This document shows positions 1 through 7,147 of a stretch of 12,528 bases of DNA, one piece after another. Source of the stretch: Syntrophaceae bacterium (lineage in GTDB: Bacteria; Desulfobacterota; Syntrophia; Syntrophales; UBA2210); contig JAUXBI010000017.1 of the NCBI GenBank assembly GCA_030619435.1, forward strand, positions 1 through 12,528, in the 5' to 3' direction. The translations under genes were made by a program, and so were the position numbers. The notes below the pieces were generated by a model that saw nothing but the letters and a program-made list of their open reading frames with translations, was not told the DNA's origin and ran no database searches. Numbering within the stretch: the first letter of the stretch is position 1; each line of letters starts with the position of its first letter.

Positions 1-1
1 C

Positions 2-187
2 ATCATTGCCTCCTTCCTTGGGATAGCCTACGCCCCCGCGGCCATCTTCCTTATCCTCATAATCGGAATCATATCGATATTGATACACTTCTCTATCGCT
101 ATATCCGGACTGACCGAGCGGGTGAAAACCCTCGCCCAGGAAATCGGCTTGCTGAAAGAGAAGAGAGGGTCACATCTCAAACATTGA
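2..187 (+). CDS. DUF2304-type small membrane protein, C-terminal end (partial)
   Basis: The window opens inside a plus-strand frame that gives 61 residues and a TGA at 185-187; its start lies outside. The visible part is a hydrophobic block (from IIASFLGIAYAPA to about residue 33), rich in Ile/Leu and likely one or two membrane helices. A short charged amphipathic tail follows, containing LTERVKTLAQEIGLLKEK. A 'lGi.y.P..lfl' helix followed by a 'l..rik.LaqelalL' tail is typical of DUF2304 proteins, small two- to three-helix membrane proteins of unknown function often encoded beside glycosyltransferases in polysaccharide loci. That fits the rest of the window. The family call rests on pattern recall over a short fragment, so it is moderate. 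Confidence 0.65.
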   Translation: MIASFLGIAYAPAAIFLILIIGIISILIHFSIAISGLTERVKTLAQEIGLLKEKRGSHLKH

Positions 188-259
188 CTTTTCACCACTG
201 GCTTCTTATATTCATCAAATCAACTCACATCACGATCGACGATGATGGGAAGATAAAAA

Positions 260-296
260 AATTACAAAATTTGTACTTACTTTTGCAATTACAAAA
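260..296 (+). repeat. Short direct repeat in an AT-rich leader
   Basis: AATTACAAAA occurs at 260-269 and again at 287-296, in an AT-rich stretch just upstream of the MORN gene. The first copy overlaps a small dyad, ACAAA-A-TTTGT (264-274). A two-copy spacing of 27 bp could be a regulator site, but the low-complexity context makes chance likely. I see no convincing -35/-10 pair in 188-322. Confidence 0.25.
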
Positions 297-322
297 ATAA
301 TTGGATTGGAGAACAATAAACA

Positions 323-991
323 ATGACAATATTACATCGTTTCATCTATTTGACCCTTGTTTTTTTTCTGGTTTTATCCTTGTGCATGTGCTCGGATGAA
401 AAGAAAGAAACGCCTCAATCTGCTGTTAAATCCGGTGGAACAATGACGGAAAGTGATGGGACCAAATACGCAGGGGAGTTTAAAGGGGGAAAATATCATG
501 GAAAGGGAACAATTTTGTATCCCAAGGGCAAAAAATATAAGCTGAAAACCATTCATACCTCGGGTAGAGAATTTGTCTTTTCGCCCCCAATGGGCAAAAA
601 ATATGTCGGTGAATTCAAAAATGGGGTTCGGGATGGAAAGGGTATTTTAACATATTATAGTGGTGTCGAGTACGTTGGAGAGTTTAAGGATGACATAATG
701 AATGGTAAAGGGTTGATGAAAAATCCTGACGGCAGTACATATGAAGGTGGGTTCGTGAGGGGCAAACCCCATGGTCAAGGGACAGTCATTTTTTCTGACG
801 GGAGGAAATACATCGGAGAGGTCAAGCAAAACAATATTGATGGCAATGGAACAATGATCTTTCCAGACGGAAGAAAATATGTCGGACAGTTTAAAAAAAA
901 TATGATGAGTGGGGAAGGTGTACTAACATACCCCGATGGCAGAACAGAGGAAGGTATTTTTAAAGATAATCGGTTTGTTGGAGAAAAGTAA
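323..991 (+). CDS. MORN-repeat protein with N-terminal export signal (putative lipoprotein)
   Basis: This 222-residue protein begins with a hydrophobic signal of about 20 residues (ILHRFIYLTLVFFLVLSL) followed by CMCSDEKKE, so it is probably exported and perhaps lipidated. Neither Cys21 nor Cys23 has a small residue at -1, so the lipobox is atypical. The rest is a MORN array with a 23-residue period and core Y-x-G-E/Q-F-K-x-[NG]-x-x-x-G-x-G. Units start near residues 49, 94, 117, 140, 163 and 186, with a degenerate seventh at 209. Residues 72-93 occupy one period but lack the MORN core (KLKTIHTSGREFVF), so one unit is lost or replaced. MORN arrays form elongated beta structures that often bind lipid or protein; no catalytic domain is visible. 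GGAG at 308-311 supports the ATG at 323. The gene is AT-rich and ends 8 bp before a toxin remnant, which suggests a transferred insert. Confidence 0.85.
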   Translation: MTILHRFIYLTLVFFLVLSLCMCSDEKKETPQSAVKSGGTMTESDGTKYAGEFKGGKYHGKGTILYPKGKKYKLKTIHTSGREFVFSPPMGKKYVGEFKNGVRDGKGILTYYSGVEYVGEFKDDIMNGKGLMKNPDGSTYEGGFVRGKPHGQGTVIFSDGRKYIGEVKQNNIDGNGTMIFPDGRKYVGQFKKNMMSGEGVLTYPDGRTEEGIFKDNRFVGEK

Positions 992-999
992 GGGTCCTT

Positions 1000-1152
1000 A
1001 TGAGAAAATACTCAGATTTGCCGATGGATTACGCTGATGCCACAATTGTATGCCTGGCCATGGATACCGGGATACAAAACATCATAACCCTTGATAAAAG
1101 AGATTTCAGCATTTACAGAATCAGGAATCAATCGCTTGTCATTATGCCCTGA
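1000..1152 (+). pseudogene. VapC-like PIN-domain toxin, C-terminal remnant
   Basis: A 50-codon open stretch reads MRKYSDLPMDYADAT, then IVCLAMDTGIQNIITLDKRDFSIYR, ending at TGA 1150-1152. This matches the last third of VapC-type PIN ribonucleases: the 'YaDlPMDlADAsLv' segment carries acidic metal-binding residues and 'ILTLDrRDFsvYr' carries the final conserved Asp. Full-length members are about 130-140 residues, and the first PIN acidic residue and most of the fold are missing. The frame is closed upstream by TAA at 967-969, inside the end of the MORN gene, and no antitoxin gene is nearby. Translation from ATG 1000 is possible, but the product would lack an active site. It is a beheaded toxin gene whose 5' portion was probably removed when the MORN segment arrived. 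Confidence 0.8.
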
Positions 1153-1254
1153 ATCGATGATCCCTGTGATCCCCTGTAACTCTCCGCACCGGATTTTTTA
1201 TTTGTAGGGTCTTATTTATGTTTGACCAGTGCTGAATCTGGAGGATAGTATTAG

Positions 1255-2580
1255 ATGAAAAAACAAAGGCACATAACAATCCTTGGGGGAGGCCCCGCCG
1301 GTCTTGCGGTAGGGTACTATGCGCGGAAAAAGGGTATGCCTTTTACAATCTACGAAGCGGGCGGGAGAACAGGCGGGAACTCCGTTACTCTGAATGTGGA
1401 AGATTTCTTCTTTGATTCGGGGGCGCACCGTTTTCACGATAAGAACGCGGAGATGACAGAAGAGATAAAAGGGCTTCTTGGTGCTGATTTAAAAAGGATC
1501 GATATACCGAGCAAGATATATGATGACGGAAAATTTATAAGATTTCCCCTTTCATCAATGGATCTGCTGAAAAATCTTGGACCGCGCACCTTTGTGAAGG
1601 CAGCAGGGGAGGTCCTGCGCTCACACCTGACGCCAGGAGACGGCGGGGAAGATTTTAAAAGTTTTGCATTGCGCGCGTACGGGAACACTGTGGCCGGTCG
1701 TTTTCTCTTGAACTATTCCGAAAAACTGTGGGGAGCTACCTGTGACAGACTTTCAGCGGGTATCGCCGGAAAACGCCTGGAGGGGCTTGATCTGAAGTCT
1801 TTTGTGATAGACTCAATCTTTGGTTCAAGGGGAGAGGCGAGACACCTGGAAGGTTCATTCTTTTATCCGGAGGGAGGAATTGGTACCATTTCAGAAAGGC
1901 TGGCGGAGGTCTGCGCGGAAGAAAACATCAGGCTGAGCTCGAAGATTACAAAGATCCTGCATAACCATACGCGGATTCAAGGAGTGGAAATCAATCATGT
2001 GGATAGTGTGGATACGGATGAAGTGGCAAGTACCCTCCCACTCGATTTTTTTCTGGGGATAATGGATCCGCCCCCGCCGGAGGAGATTGTCTGCCTGGCC
2101 AGGGGGCTTCGTTACCGAAATGTGGTGCTTGTGGCGTTCTTCCTGGATAAAGAGTCGATCACCGACGCTGCCACGGTCTATTTCCCCGATTTCCGTATTC
2201 CCTTCACCAGGGTGTACGAGCCGAAGAACAGAAATGTGAGCATGTCTCCTCTCGGCAGGACTTCCCTGATTGCGGAAATTCCGTGCCAGGAGGATGACGA
2301 CCTCTGGACTATGGGAGATGACGAGCTGATCGGACTTGTTAAACCGTGGCTTGTAGATATCAACTGGGTAAAGGAAAAAGATATTATCGGCGCCACGGTG
2401 AGCAGGTTAGACCACGCCTACCCCATACTGGAAATGGGCTTTGAGGACAAGCTACGGAGAATAAACGCCTTTCTTGAAGGTTTCGGAAATCTGAGACTGT
2501 CCGGGAGAAACGGCAGGTTTGTCTACTCGTGGATACATGACATGATGGCGTTCGGCAAAGAGATCGTAGCAGGGTATTAG
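1255..2580 (+). CDS. FAD-dependent amine-oxidase/UDP-galactopyranose-mutase-like oxidoreductase
   Basis: This 441-residue protein starts with a Rossmann dinucleotide-binding motif, ITILGGGPAGLAVGYYA (residues 7-23). Glu34 ('TIYEA') binds the ribose, the GG motif GRTGGNS follows at 38-43, and FDSGAHRF at 53-60 is the layout seen in protoporphyrinogen-oxidase/amine-oxidase and UGM-like flavoproteins. The C-terminus LSGRNGRFVYSWIHDMMAFG is the usual second FAD contact. Length fits a complete COG1232-type protein. Such enzymes recur in surface-polysaccharide loci, where they may rearrange or oxidise a sugar or lipid; the substrate here cannot be read. I do not call it Glf because the canonical UGM substrate motifs are not recognisable. 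GGAGG at 1240-1244 supports the ATG at 1255. The stop lies 8 bp from the end of the convergent flippase-like gene, with no hairpin terminator between them. Confidence 0.8.
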   Translation: MKKQRHITILGGGPAGLAVGYYARKKGMPFTIYEAGGRTGGNSVTLNVEDFFFDSGAHRFHDKNAEMTEEIKGLLGADLKRIDIPSKIYDDGKFIRFPLSSMDLLKNLGPRTFVKAAGEVLRSHLTPGDGGEDFKSFALRAYGNTVAGRFLLNYSEKLWGATCDRLSAGIAGKRLEGLDLKSFVIDSIFGSRGEARHLEGSFFYPEGGIGTISERLAEVCAEENIRLSSKITKILHNHTRIQGVEINHVDSVDTDEVASTLPLDFFLGIMDPPPPEEIVCLARGLRYRNVVLVAFFLDKESITDAATVYFPDFRIPFTRVYEPKNRNVSMSPLGRTSLIAEIPCQEDDDLWTMGDDELIGLVKPWLVDINWVKEKDIIGATVSRLDHAYPILEMGFEDKLRRINAFLEGFGNLRLSGRNGRFVYSWIHDMMAFGKEIVAGY

Positions 2581-2588
2581 GGGGAGGA

Positions 2589-3584
2589 TCACATCGTAAG
2601 ATTTCTCTTGTCTTCTCTCTTATTCGCAATAAAAAAGAGGGCTCCCACGAGAGCGAATGGCAGGATAAACGCGAGCCGCAATATGCCGAATATTACTGCT
2701 GCTTCTTTATTCACCCCGAACCAGCCCAGAAAGATTACAAACCCAGCTTCCCGAATCCCGTGACCGCCAATGGAGGGAAGTAGGGCTACTATGAAGCTCA
2801 GTGGTATCACGAAGAAAAAACTGTACCATGGCGCGTGGAATCCGGGGATTGCTGATCCCATGACGAGACCGGACAGTATCGAGACCGTCTGGCTCAGCAG
2901 GGAGAAACCCATTCCCCACGCGATGATGCGGGGATTTCTCCAGCAGGCATCCAGCGTTCCGACAATATTTGCGGCGCCGGTCTGTAGCGACCGGAGAGGC
3001 AACAAGCGTATTAATTTCATGGCCAGTCTCTGAAGGGGCGGGGTTATAAACGCCGCAAGCAGGATGGCCAGTAGAGAAACGATCATGATAATGGAAATCA
3101 GATCGTCTTTGAGGATGGTGGTCCTGGATGCTATTGCCAGGCCTATGGATGCCACAAAACATATCGACACAGCCAGGCCGGTGCAACGTTCTACAAAGAT
3201 TGTTCCAAAGATCCCTCCCAGGGAGTAATTATGGTGTCTGGAGGAAAGAATGCCCCTTACGACGTCACCTCCCGTTCCCGTCGGGAGCAGTGAGTTGAAG
3301 AATCCTGCTATAAGATAACCTTGAGCGGCTTCCTTGAAGGATATGGAATAACCGCACAGATCCGCTATCTTTATCCATCTGATGGAACAGGGAATAAACC
3401 ATACCGAAAAGATGAAAAAGGACAGTATAAACATTGTCCAGTCCAGTCCCGCCAATTTCTCGAACATGACATTCCACCGCACGGCGTGAAACACCCACAT
3501 CAACGCGCCGCCCGTCACCAGAACCTTTGTCAGCAGGATGGTATTTCCGTATATGGAGTTTTGCCGTATGTCTTTCAGATCCAC
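2589..3584 (-). CDS. Flippase-like membrane protein (lysylphosphatidylglycerol synthase TM / AglD-like domain)
   Basis: This 331-residue, highly hydrophobic protein has about eight predicted membrane segments. It carries the signature of the 'LPG_synthase_TM' (UPF0104) family: NSLLPTGTGGDVVR at residues 97-110 and PSIGGHGIREA at 270-280, the paired conserved loops also seen in the MprF flippase domain and AglD. It lacks the MprF aminoacyl-transferase half. Family members are thought to move or process lipid-linked intermediates across the inner membrane, so here it probably serves the surrounding glycan pathway. The start is GTG at 3584, supported by AAGGA about 9 nt upstream on the minus strand. 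It is the last gene of a minus-strand block with the DegT and acyltransferase genes, 63 bp downstream of DegT, and ends tail-to-tail with the FAD gene. An exact 18-bp repeat sits in its 3' end and just before its start. Confidence 0.85.
   Translation of the reverse strand: MDLKDIRQNSIYGNTILLTKVLVTGGALMWVFHAVRWNVMFEKLAGLDWTMFILSFFIFSVWFIPCSIRWIKIADLCGYSISFKEAAQGYLIAGFFNSLLPTGTGGDVVRGILSSRHHNYSLGGIFGTIFVERCTGLAVSICFVASIGLAIASRTTILKDDLISIIMIVSLLAILLAAFITPPLQRLAMKLIRLLPLRSLQTGAANIVGTLDACWRNPRIIAWGMGFSLLSQTVSILSGLVMGSAIPGFHAPWYSFFFVIPLSFIVALLPSIGGHGIREAGFVIFLGWFGVNKEAAVIFGILRLAFILPFALVGALFFIANKREDKRNLTM
2679..2696. repeat. Exact 18-bp direct repeat with internal dyad, copy 1
   Basis: CAATATGCCGAATATTAC lies inside the 3' end of the flippase-like gene, where the minus strand reads VIFGIL. 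It contains a perfect dyad, AATAT-GCCGA-ATATT. An identical copy is at 3622-3639, 943 bp away. Confidence 0.85.
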
Positions 3585-3621
3585 AGTACTATTTCCTTAA
3601 GACCACTGAGAGATATTTCAT

Positions 3622-3639
3622 CAATATGCCGAATATTAC
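3622..3639. repeat. Exact 18-bp direct repeat with internal dyad, copy 2
   Basis: The same CAATATGCCGAATATTAC lies in the 63-bp gap between the DegT stop and the flippase GTG start. On the minus strand the preceding codon also gives Ala, so both copies read AVIFGIL in one frame, which hints at a duplicated flippase-gene fragment. A regulator site or transcript structure is the alternative. Confidence 0.85.
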
Positions 3640-3647
3640 AGCGCGTA

Positions 3648-4838
3648 TCAAATTCTATTCTTATGTATAGTCTTTAAACAATTTCCCATATAGGCTATAT
3701 CTTTTTCGTTTAGATCCTGATGTATCGGCAATGTCAAAAGGTTGTCTTTTAATTCACGTGCTTCATTAAACCCTTCCCAATTAAGATTCCGATGGTATCC
3801 AACCCACCATCTATTCGCTGCGATACCTTTCTTGTTGAGTTCAGCTTGCCAATAAACGGGATTCTCCACCAAAACAGGCATCAGTAACGGGCATACTCCA
3901 TCAGGTAGATCGCTAAACAAAGCTTGTACCCTTTGCAAATCGTTTATCCAGGAATGTAGCTGTTTGTAATTACGTCGACGTGCACGGACTATCTTCGCAG
4001 GGTTTGTATTGTTCAGTATCCCTTTTGATACTCTTGAAATTGACCAGTTAATGATTCTTTCATCAAAATAATAGTCCGAAGGAATATCCGGCTGAACACT
4101 CTTTTTATATTTTGGAGTTATGAACTGTTTTTCAATTACCCTTGTGAAATCGAAAGTTATTGGCAGGTTATTGTTGATAGTAATCAGCCATTTAATTAAA
4201 AACGGCAAAGTTCCTCTAAAAATGGTAAGAAAGCTTGGGTTGCTTAAATTGTCTTTTTCTTCCCATTTTTCTTTTGCCAAAACCAGGGCAGCGCCGTCAG
4301 GCAAGGGTAGTGTCTTTCTGAAACTATAAATCGATGCATCTCCTAATTGTCCAATAGGATTGTTAGAACTATTACTAAAAGGGGATAGAACACAATCCTC
4401 CATCAGATAAATATTTTGATGCCTGCACCATTCGGCTATTTTGTTAAGGTTTTGTGGCCACCCAAAATAGTGTGTAACATATAAAATTCGTGTTTTAGAA
4501 TTGTGGCGTTTCTGTATGTCTTCAAAGTCTATTTGAGCCTTTGAATCAACCCGGTATAAGACGGGTTTAGCGCCTATCCATATAAACGGATCAACTTCTG
4601 ATCCACAATTATATGCCGGGACCAACACTTCGTCGTCTGGCTTCAATCCCCATAGTTTACAAGCCAGTACAATAGCGGTTCGGCCCAAATGCGTGTAAAT
4701 TACACGTCTTTCATTAAATTGCGGCCAATTCACTAACACTCTATTGCCATGAAGCCAGGCATTAAATATTTGATGAACACTGAGACCGTTATCTCTGAAG
4801 AAAATTCTTCTCACACCATCACCTTTATGCATATGCAT
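3648..4838 (-). CDS. DegT/DnrJ/EryC1/StrS-family PLP aminotransferase
   Basis: This 396-residue protein is full length for the type I sugar-aminotransferase family. Visible landmarks are the N-terminal 'HLGRTAIVLAC' helix (50-60), GLKPDDEVLVPAYNC (64-78) for the cofactor-domain entry, LMEDCVLSP (145-153) with Asp148 as the pyridine-ring contact, and ASIYSFRKTLPLPDGAALV (168-186) with Lys175 as the PLP Schiff-base lysine. The 'SFRKtLPlPDG' version differs from the common 'SFxxxKxxxxGEGG' form, so this is a divergent subfamily and its keto-sugar or other substrate is unclear. ATG 4838 has an AAGG-containing site upstream on the minus strand; ATG 4832 is an equally possible start. It is the middle gene of the minus-strand block, 64 bp after the acyltransferase gene, and is visibly AT-richer than the neighbouring genes. 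It likely supplies an amine that an acyl- or formyltransferase then caps. Confidence 0.85.
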   Translation of the reverse strand: MHMHKGDGVRRIFFRDNGLSVHQIFNAWLHGNRVLVNWPQFNERRVIYTHLGRTAIVLACKLWGLKPDDEVLVPAYNCGSEVDPFIWIGAKPVLYRVDSKAQIDFEDIQKRHNSKTRILYVTHYFGWPQNLNKIAEWCRHQNIYLMEDCVLSPFSNSSNNPIGQLGDASIYSFRKTLPLPDGAALVLAKEKWEEKDNLSNPSFLTIFRGTLPFLIKWLITINNNLPITFDFTRVIEKQFITPKYKKSVQPDIPSDYYFDERIINWSISRVSKGILNNTNPAKIVRARRRNYKQLHSWINDLQRVQALFSDLPDGVCPLLMPVLVENPVYWQAELNKKGIAANRWWVGYHRNLNWEGFNEARELKDNLLTLPIHQDLNEKDIAYMGNCLKTIHKNRI

Positions 4839-4902
4839 AGTGACCTTACCCTATTGTATGAGCCGAGTTTAAAACGTAACAGTGGTGTTCAAGTTCTTCT
4901 TC

Positions 4903-6063
4903 TTATGTCCGTTCCATTCTCTTGCGCAACAGAAAAGATGCCGCATACTGCCATACATCCAGAGAGTATTTGAGACACCGCCACGCAAGGCGCCGGTGAA
5001 ATGGCAAATGACCGTAAGCAATGGCATCATATTCAATGCAGGCCTCAGCGCCTCGAAACATCTTGAATGTACCTGCACCCGCGCTCAGGTTCAACAGCTG
5101 TCCCCTCTTCTCAGCTTCGGCCATCGTGGCCGAAGAATCCTGGCGATGCAATCCAACTTTCAGAGGCACCTGTGTATCGTGACTACCAAACCCGGCTATC
5201 ATGACTTCTTTGTTAGAATAACAACAGGAAAAGGCGTCAATCCTGCTATTCTTTCGCAACGCCTTAATCTCTAATATCCTTTCTTTGAGCATCAGATGGA
5301 AAAAATTCTCATTTAACTGAGGGTTGAATAAAGAGTGTTTCTTCAGATAAAGATCACGGTATAACTCAGTCAGTACTGGTACATCAGTCTCGGTTAACTG
5401 GTCAGCATACACGATTTCATACCCCATTCTTTTCGATAAGTTGCGATCGTGCTTCACCGTTTTATTTTTCCAATATGCCTTCCTGGTGGGATCCAGGATA
5501 TAGATCTGCCGGCTTCGAACCATCCGATAGCCATTTTCCCGGAGAGAATCAAAAATTGTCTTACAGGTGTATGTATTGACAGACCGGAAGACAATTGCAT
5601 AATCCGGGTATCTAAGTTTTAAGGTGGATGTAATCGCCCCGACCTGTTCCGGCGATAATTCAGGGCAGGGATTCGTGGGGAAAAGCCAGTTATTCACATA
5701 TATAACTTTATCAACCCGGCCCGCTTTCAGAATCAGGGCAAAAGGCAGGGAACATGCCTTCAGCAACCATGCGAGGGGACGGTTGTCTAATTTCCCGATC
5801 TCCTCCACTGCGTATTTCACATAATGTGTATAGATTGAGCACACATTTGAATCATGGTAATTTCTTTCGGCCAGCACAAGCGGCATCAGAACATCGTCTA
5901 CTATCAGGGCCATCACCTTGACATTGGCATTATCCATATAGAAGAGTGGGCCATTTTTGATGAAAGGCACCACATATTTTTCCATATGATCTGATTCCTC
6001 ATTCACCGGCCAATCTATCAAGTCTACATTATCCACATCGATAATCTGTATTCCGGAAGCCAT
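4903..6063 (-). CDS. GNAT/FemAB-like acyltransferase family protein
   Basis: The frame is open from ATG 6123, but GAGGAGAAGG ends 7 nt before ATG 6063, so I choose MASGIQII as the start (386 residues). The C-terminal half resembles GNAT_6/FemAB-like acyltransferases: basic WKNKTVKHDRNLSKRMG near 207-223, followed by a strand and 'LTELYRDLYLKKHS', EIKALRKNSRIDAFS, and the late 'LLNLSAGAGTFKMFRG' segment that resembles the CoA or aminoacyl-tRNA binding end. The N-terminal half is less conserved. Such proteins transfer acyl or amino-acid groups to amines in cell-wall or surface-glycan pathways; the acceptor may be the amine made by the adjacent DegT enzyme, which is inference. It is the first gene of the minus-strand block. 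A 115-bp segment (residues about 105-142) has a decayed second copy at 9456-9570. The family call is moderate. Confidence 0.6.
   Translation of the reverse strand: MASGIQIIDVDNVDLIDWPVNEESDHMEKYVVPFIKNGPLFYMDNANVKVMALIVDDVLMPLVLAERNYHDSNVCSIYTHYVKYAVEEIGKLDNRPLAWLLKACSLPFALILKAGRVDKVIYVNNWLFPTNPCPELSPEQVGAITSTLKLRYPDYAIVFRSVNTYTCKTIFDSLRENGYRMVRSRQIYILDPTRKAYWKNKTVKHDRNLSKRMGYEIVYADQLTETDVPVLTELYRDLYLKKHSLFNPQLNENFFHLMLKERILEIKALRKNSRIDAFSCCYSNKEVMIAGFGSHDTQVPLKVGLHRQDSSATMAEAEKRGQLLNLSAGAGTFKMFRGAEACIEYDAIAYGHLPFHRRLAWRCLKYSLDVWQYAASFLLRKRMERT
5636..5750. repeat. 115-bp dispersed repeat, intact-gene copy
   Basis: This segment inside the acyltransferase gene matches 9456-9570 in the same orientation without gaps, with 10 mismatches by my count (about 91% identity). 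Both minus-strand readings are open and keep IYVNNWLF and LSPEQVG, so the second copy is a gene fragment, not an independent repeat. Confidence 0.9.
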
Positions 6064-6370
6064 ACAGCCTTCTCCTCGTCTGGTATTCTGTGAGCCTAAC
6101 TGCAAGAAAAGAAAAACCATCACAAAATAGCGGAATTAAAACTGGCATTATCGTAAAAAGTTTTTTCGCAGCAAATTCAAGTATTGTGGGAAAAAACTGA
6201 CCTTTTATAAATGTACCAGACTTGATCTATATAGTATATAGTAAATGAGTCCAACAATATTTGGGCCATTATCCCATTGACTAACAAGGCCGCTTTTCTT
6301 ATACTCTCCTCACCAAAAAGGAAGTTCTTATCAACTGTCTTCTCAGAACAACCATTCAAAGGACCCCCTT
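6064..6370. other. Divergent 307-bp spacer, AT-rich; no gene seen
   Basis: This spacer separates the minus-strand acyltransferase block from the plus-strand formyltransferase unit, so promoters for both should lie here. A weak plus-strand candidate is TTGTGG (6184-6189), 16 bp, TATAAA (6206-6211). A perfect small dyad sits at 6227-6241. No tRNA, convincing small ORF or mobile-element end is recognisable. Confidence 0.5.
6227..6241. promoter_or_regulatory. Perfect 7-bp dyad in divergent spacer (possible operator)
   Basis: CTATATA-G-TATATAG is a perfect inverted repeat around one base, 136 bp upstream of the formyltransferase start and about 160 bp upstream of the acyltransferase start. It lies just downstream of the weak TATAAA box. 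The AT-rich context makes chance occurrence plausible. Confidence 0.3.
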
Positions 6371-7144
6371 GTGAAGATATGCGTTCTCATATCCGATGAT
6401 GTCTTTTTCAGACCGAAGGCTTTGTTTCGCCTGTTGATGAAAAAAGGGAATAATGTCTGCCTGGTTGCCGAAGTGCGGGACGGCAGGGAGAATATAAAAA
6501 AGGAGAAACATCTGTCGCCGCTGCAGCTGTGGGGAATCCGGAGAATTCTCCATCTGAAATTAACCGTCTTGGTGACAAAAGCGCTGGCGCGGCTTCTCCC
6601 GCTTTTTTTCCGGAGCTGTCTGACCAACAGAGAGGTTTGCGCCTTTTTCCGGGTGCCCTGGCTGAGGATTAAAAACGTCAACGACGCGGATTTCGTCCGG
6701 CGCTTATCTTCGATGCGACCCGATGTCGTCGTTTCGATGCAGCGCCAGATTTTCGGCACCAACATTCTGGCCGTGCCGAAGATCGCATGCATCAACTGTC
6801 ACCCGTCCAAGCTGCCGAAATACCGGGGATTCTGGCCGATCTTGCTGGCCATGATCAACGGGGATGAAACCATCGGTGTCACCGTGCACATGATGACGAG
6901 AAAAATCGATATGGGCGCCATTGTGGCCCAAAGGGAATTTGCTACATCACCGCAATTCAGCCTGATGGACAACTACCGCCTTGCCTATGAACTGTACCCG
7001 GAAGTCATCTGTGAAGCCCTAGATCTTCTGAAAGAAAAAAACATCACCGATTTCCCCTGCGCCCCGGCGGGCACCCCTTACTGTCCCGGCCCGACTGCGG
7101 CGGAGATGGAGAGATTCCAGGCCAGGGGGCTCCGGATGCTTTGA
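6371..7144 (+). CDS. Formyltransferase, methionyl-tRNA formyltransferase-fold (likely sugar or amine N-formyltransferase)
   Basis: The 257-residue protein has the N10-formyl-tetrahydrofolate transferase core. INCHPSKLPKYRG (141-153) gives the catalytic Asn142 and His144, and MTRKIDMGAIVAQ (175-187) gives the catalytic Asp180, so the Asn-His-Asp triad is intact. GDETIGVTVH (164-173) is the usual strand before the Asp. It is shorter than Fmt (about 310 residues) and lacks the C-terminal tRNA-contacting OB domain, so it is more likely a dedicated N-formyltransferase acting on an amino sugar or similar amine than a housekeeping Fmt. GTG at 6371 is the start; AAAGGA ends 7 nt before it. It is followed after 3 bp by the YkgJ-like gene, suggesting translational coupling. 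A role with the DegT aminotransferase, transcribed divergently across the spacer, is inference. Confidence 0.85.
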   Translation: MKICVLISDDVFFRPKALFRLLMKKGNNVCLVAEVRDGRENIKKEKHLSPLQLWGIRRILHLKLTVLVTKALARLLPLFFRSCLTNREVCAFFRVPWLRIKNVNDADFVRRLSSMRPDVVVSMQRQIFGTNILAVPKIACINCHPSKLPKYRGFWPILLAMINGDETIGVTVHMMTRKIDMGAIVAQREFATSPQFSLMDNYRLAYELYPEVICEALDLLKEKNITDFPCAPAGTPYCPGPTAAEMERFQARGLRML

Positions 7145-7147
7145 GAA

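Noticed and set aside
1222..1251. TTGACC-N18-TAGTAT as a promoter for the FAD gene
   Set aside because: The -10 box overlaps the region between the ribosome-binding site and the ATG, so transcripts would start inside the coding sequence.
4882..5274. 130-codon plus-strand ORF antisense to the acyltransferase gene
   Set aside because: It is a shadow of the acyltransferase 3' end, with no ribosome-binding site or recognisable family.
6061..6123. Upstream start of the acyltransferase at ATG 6123
   Set aside because: The extension is not family-like, and a strong GAGGAGAAGG site precedes ATG 6063.
6343..6795. 150-codon minus-strand ORF over the formyltransferase
   Set aside because: The plus strand carries an intact Asn-His-Asp formyltransferase; the antisense frame has no family features.
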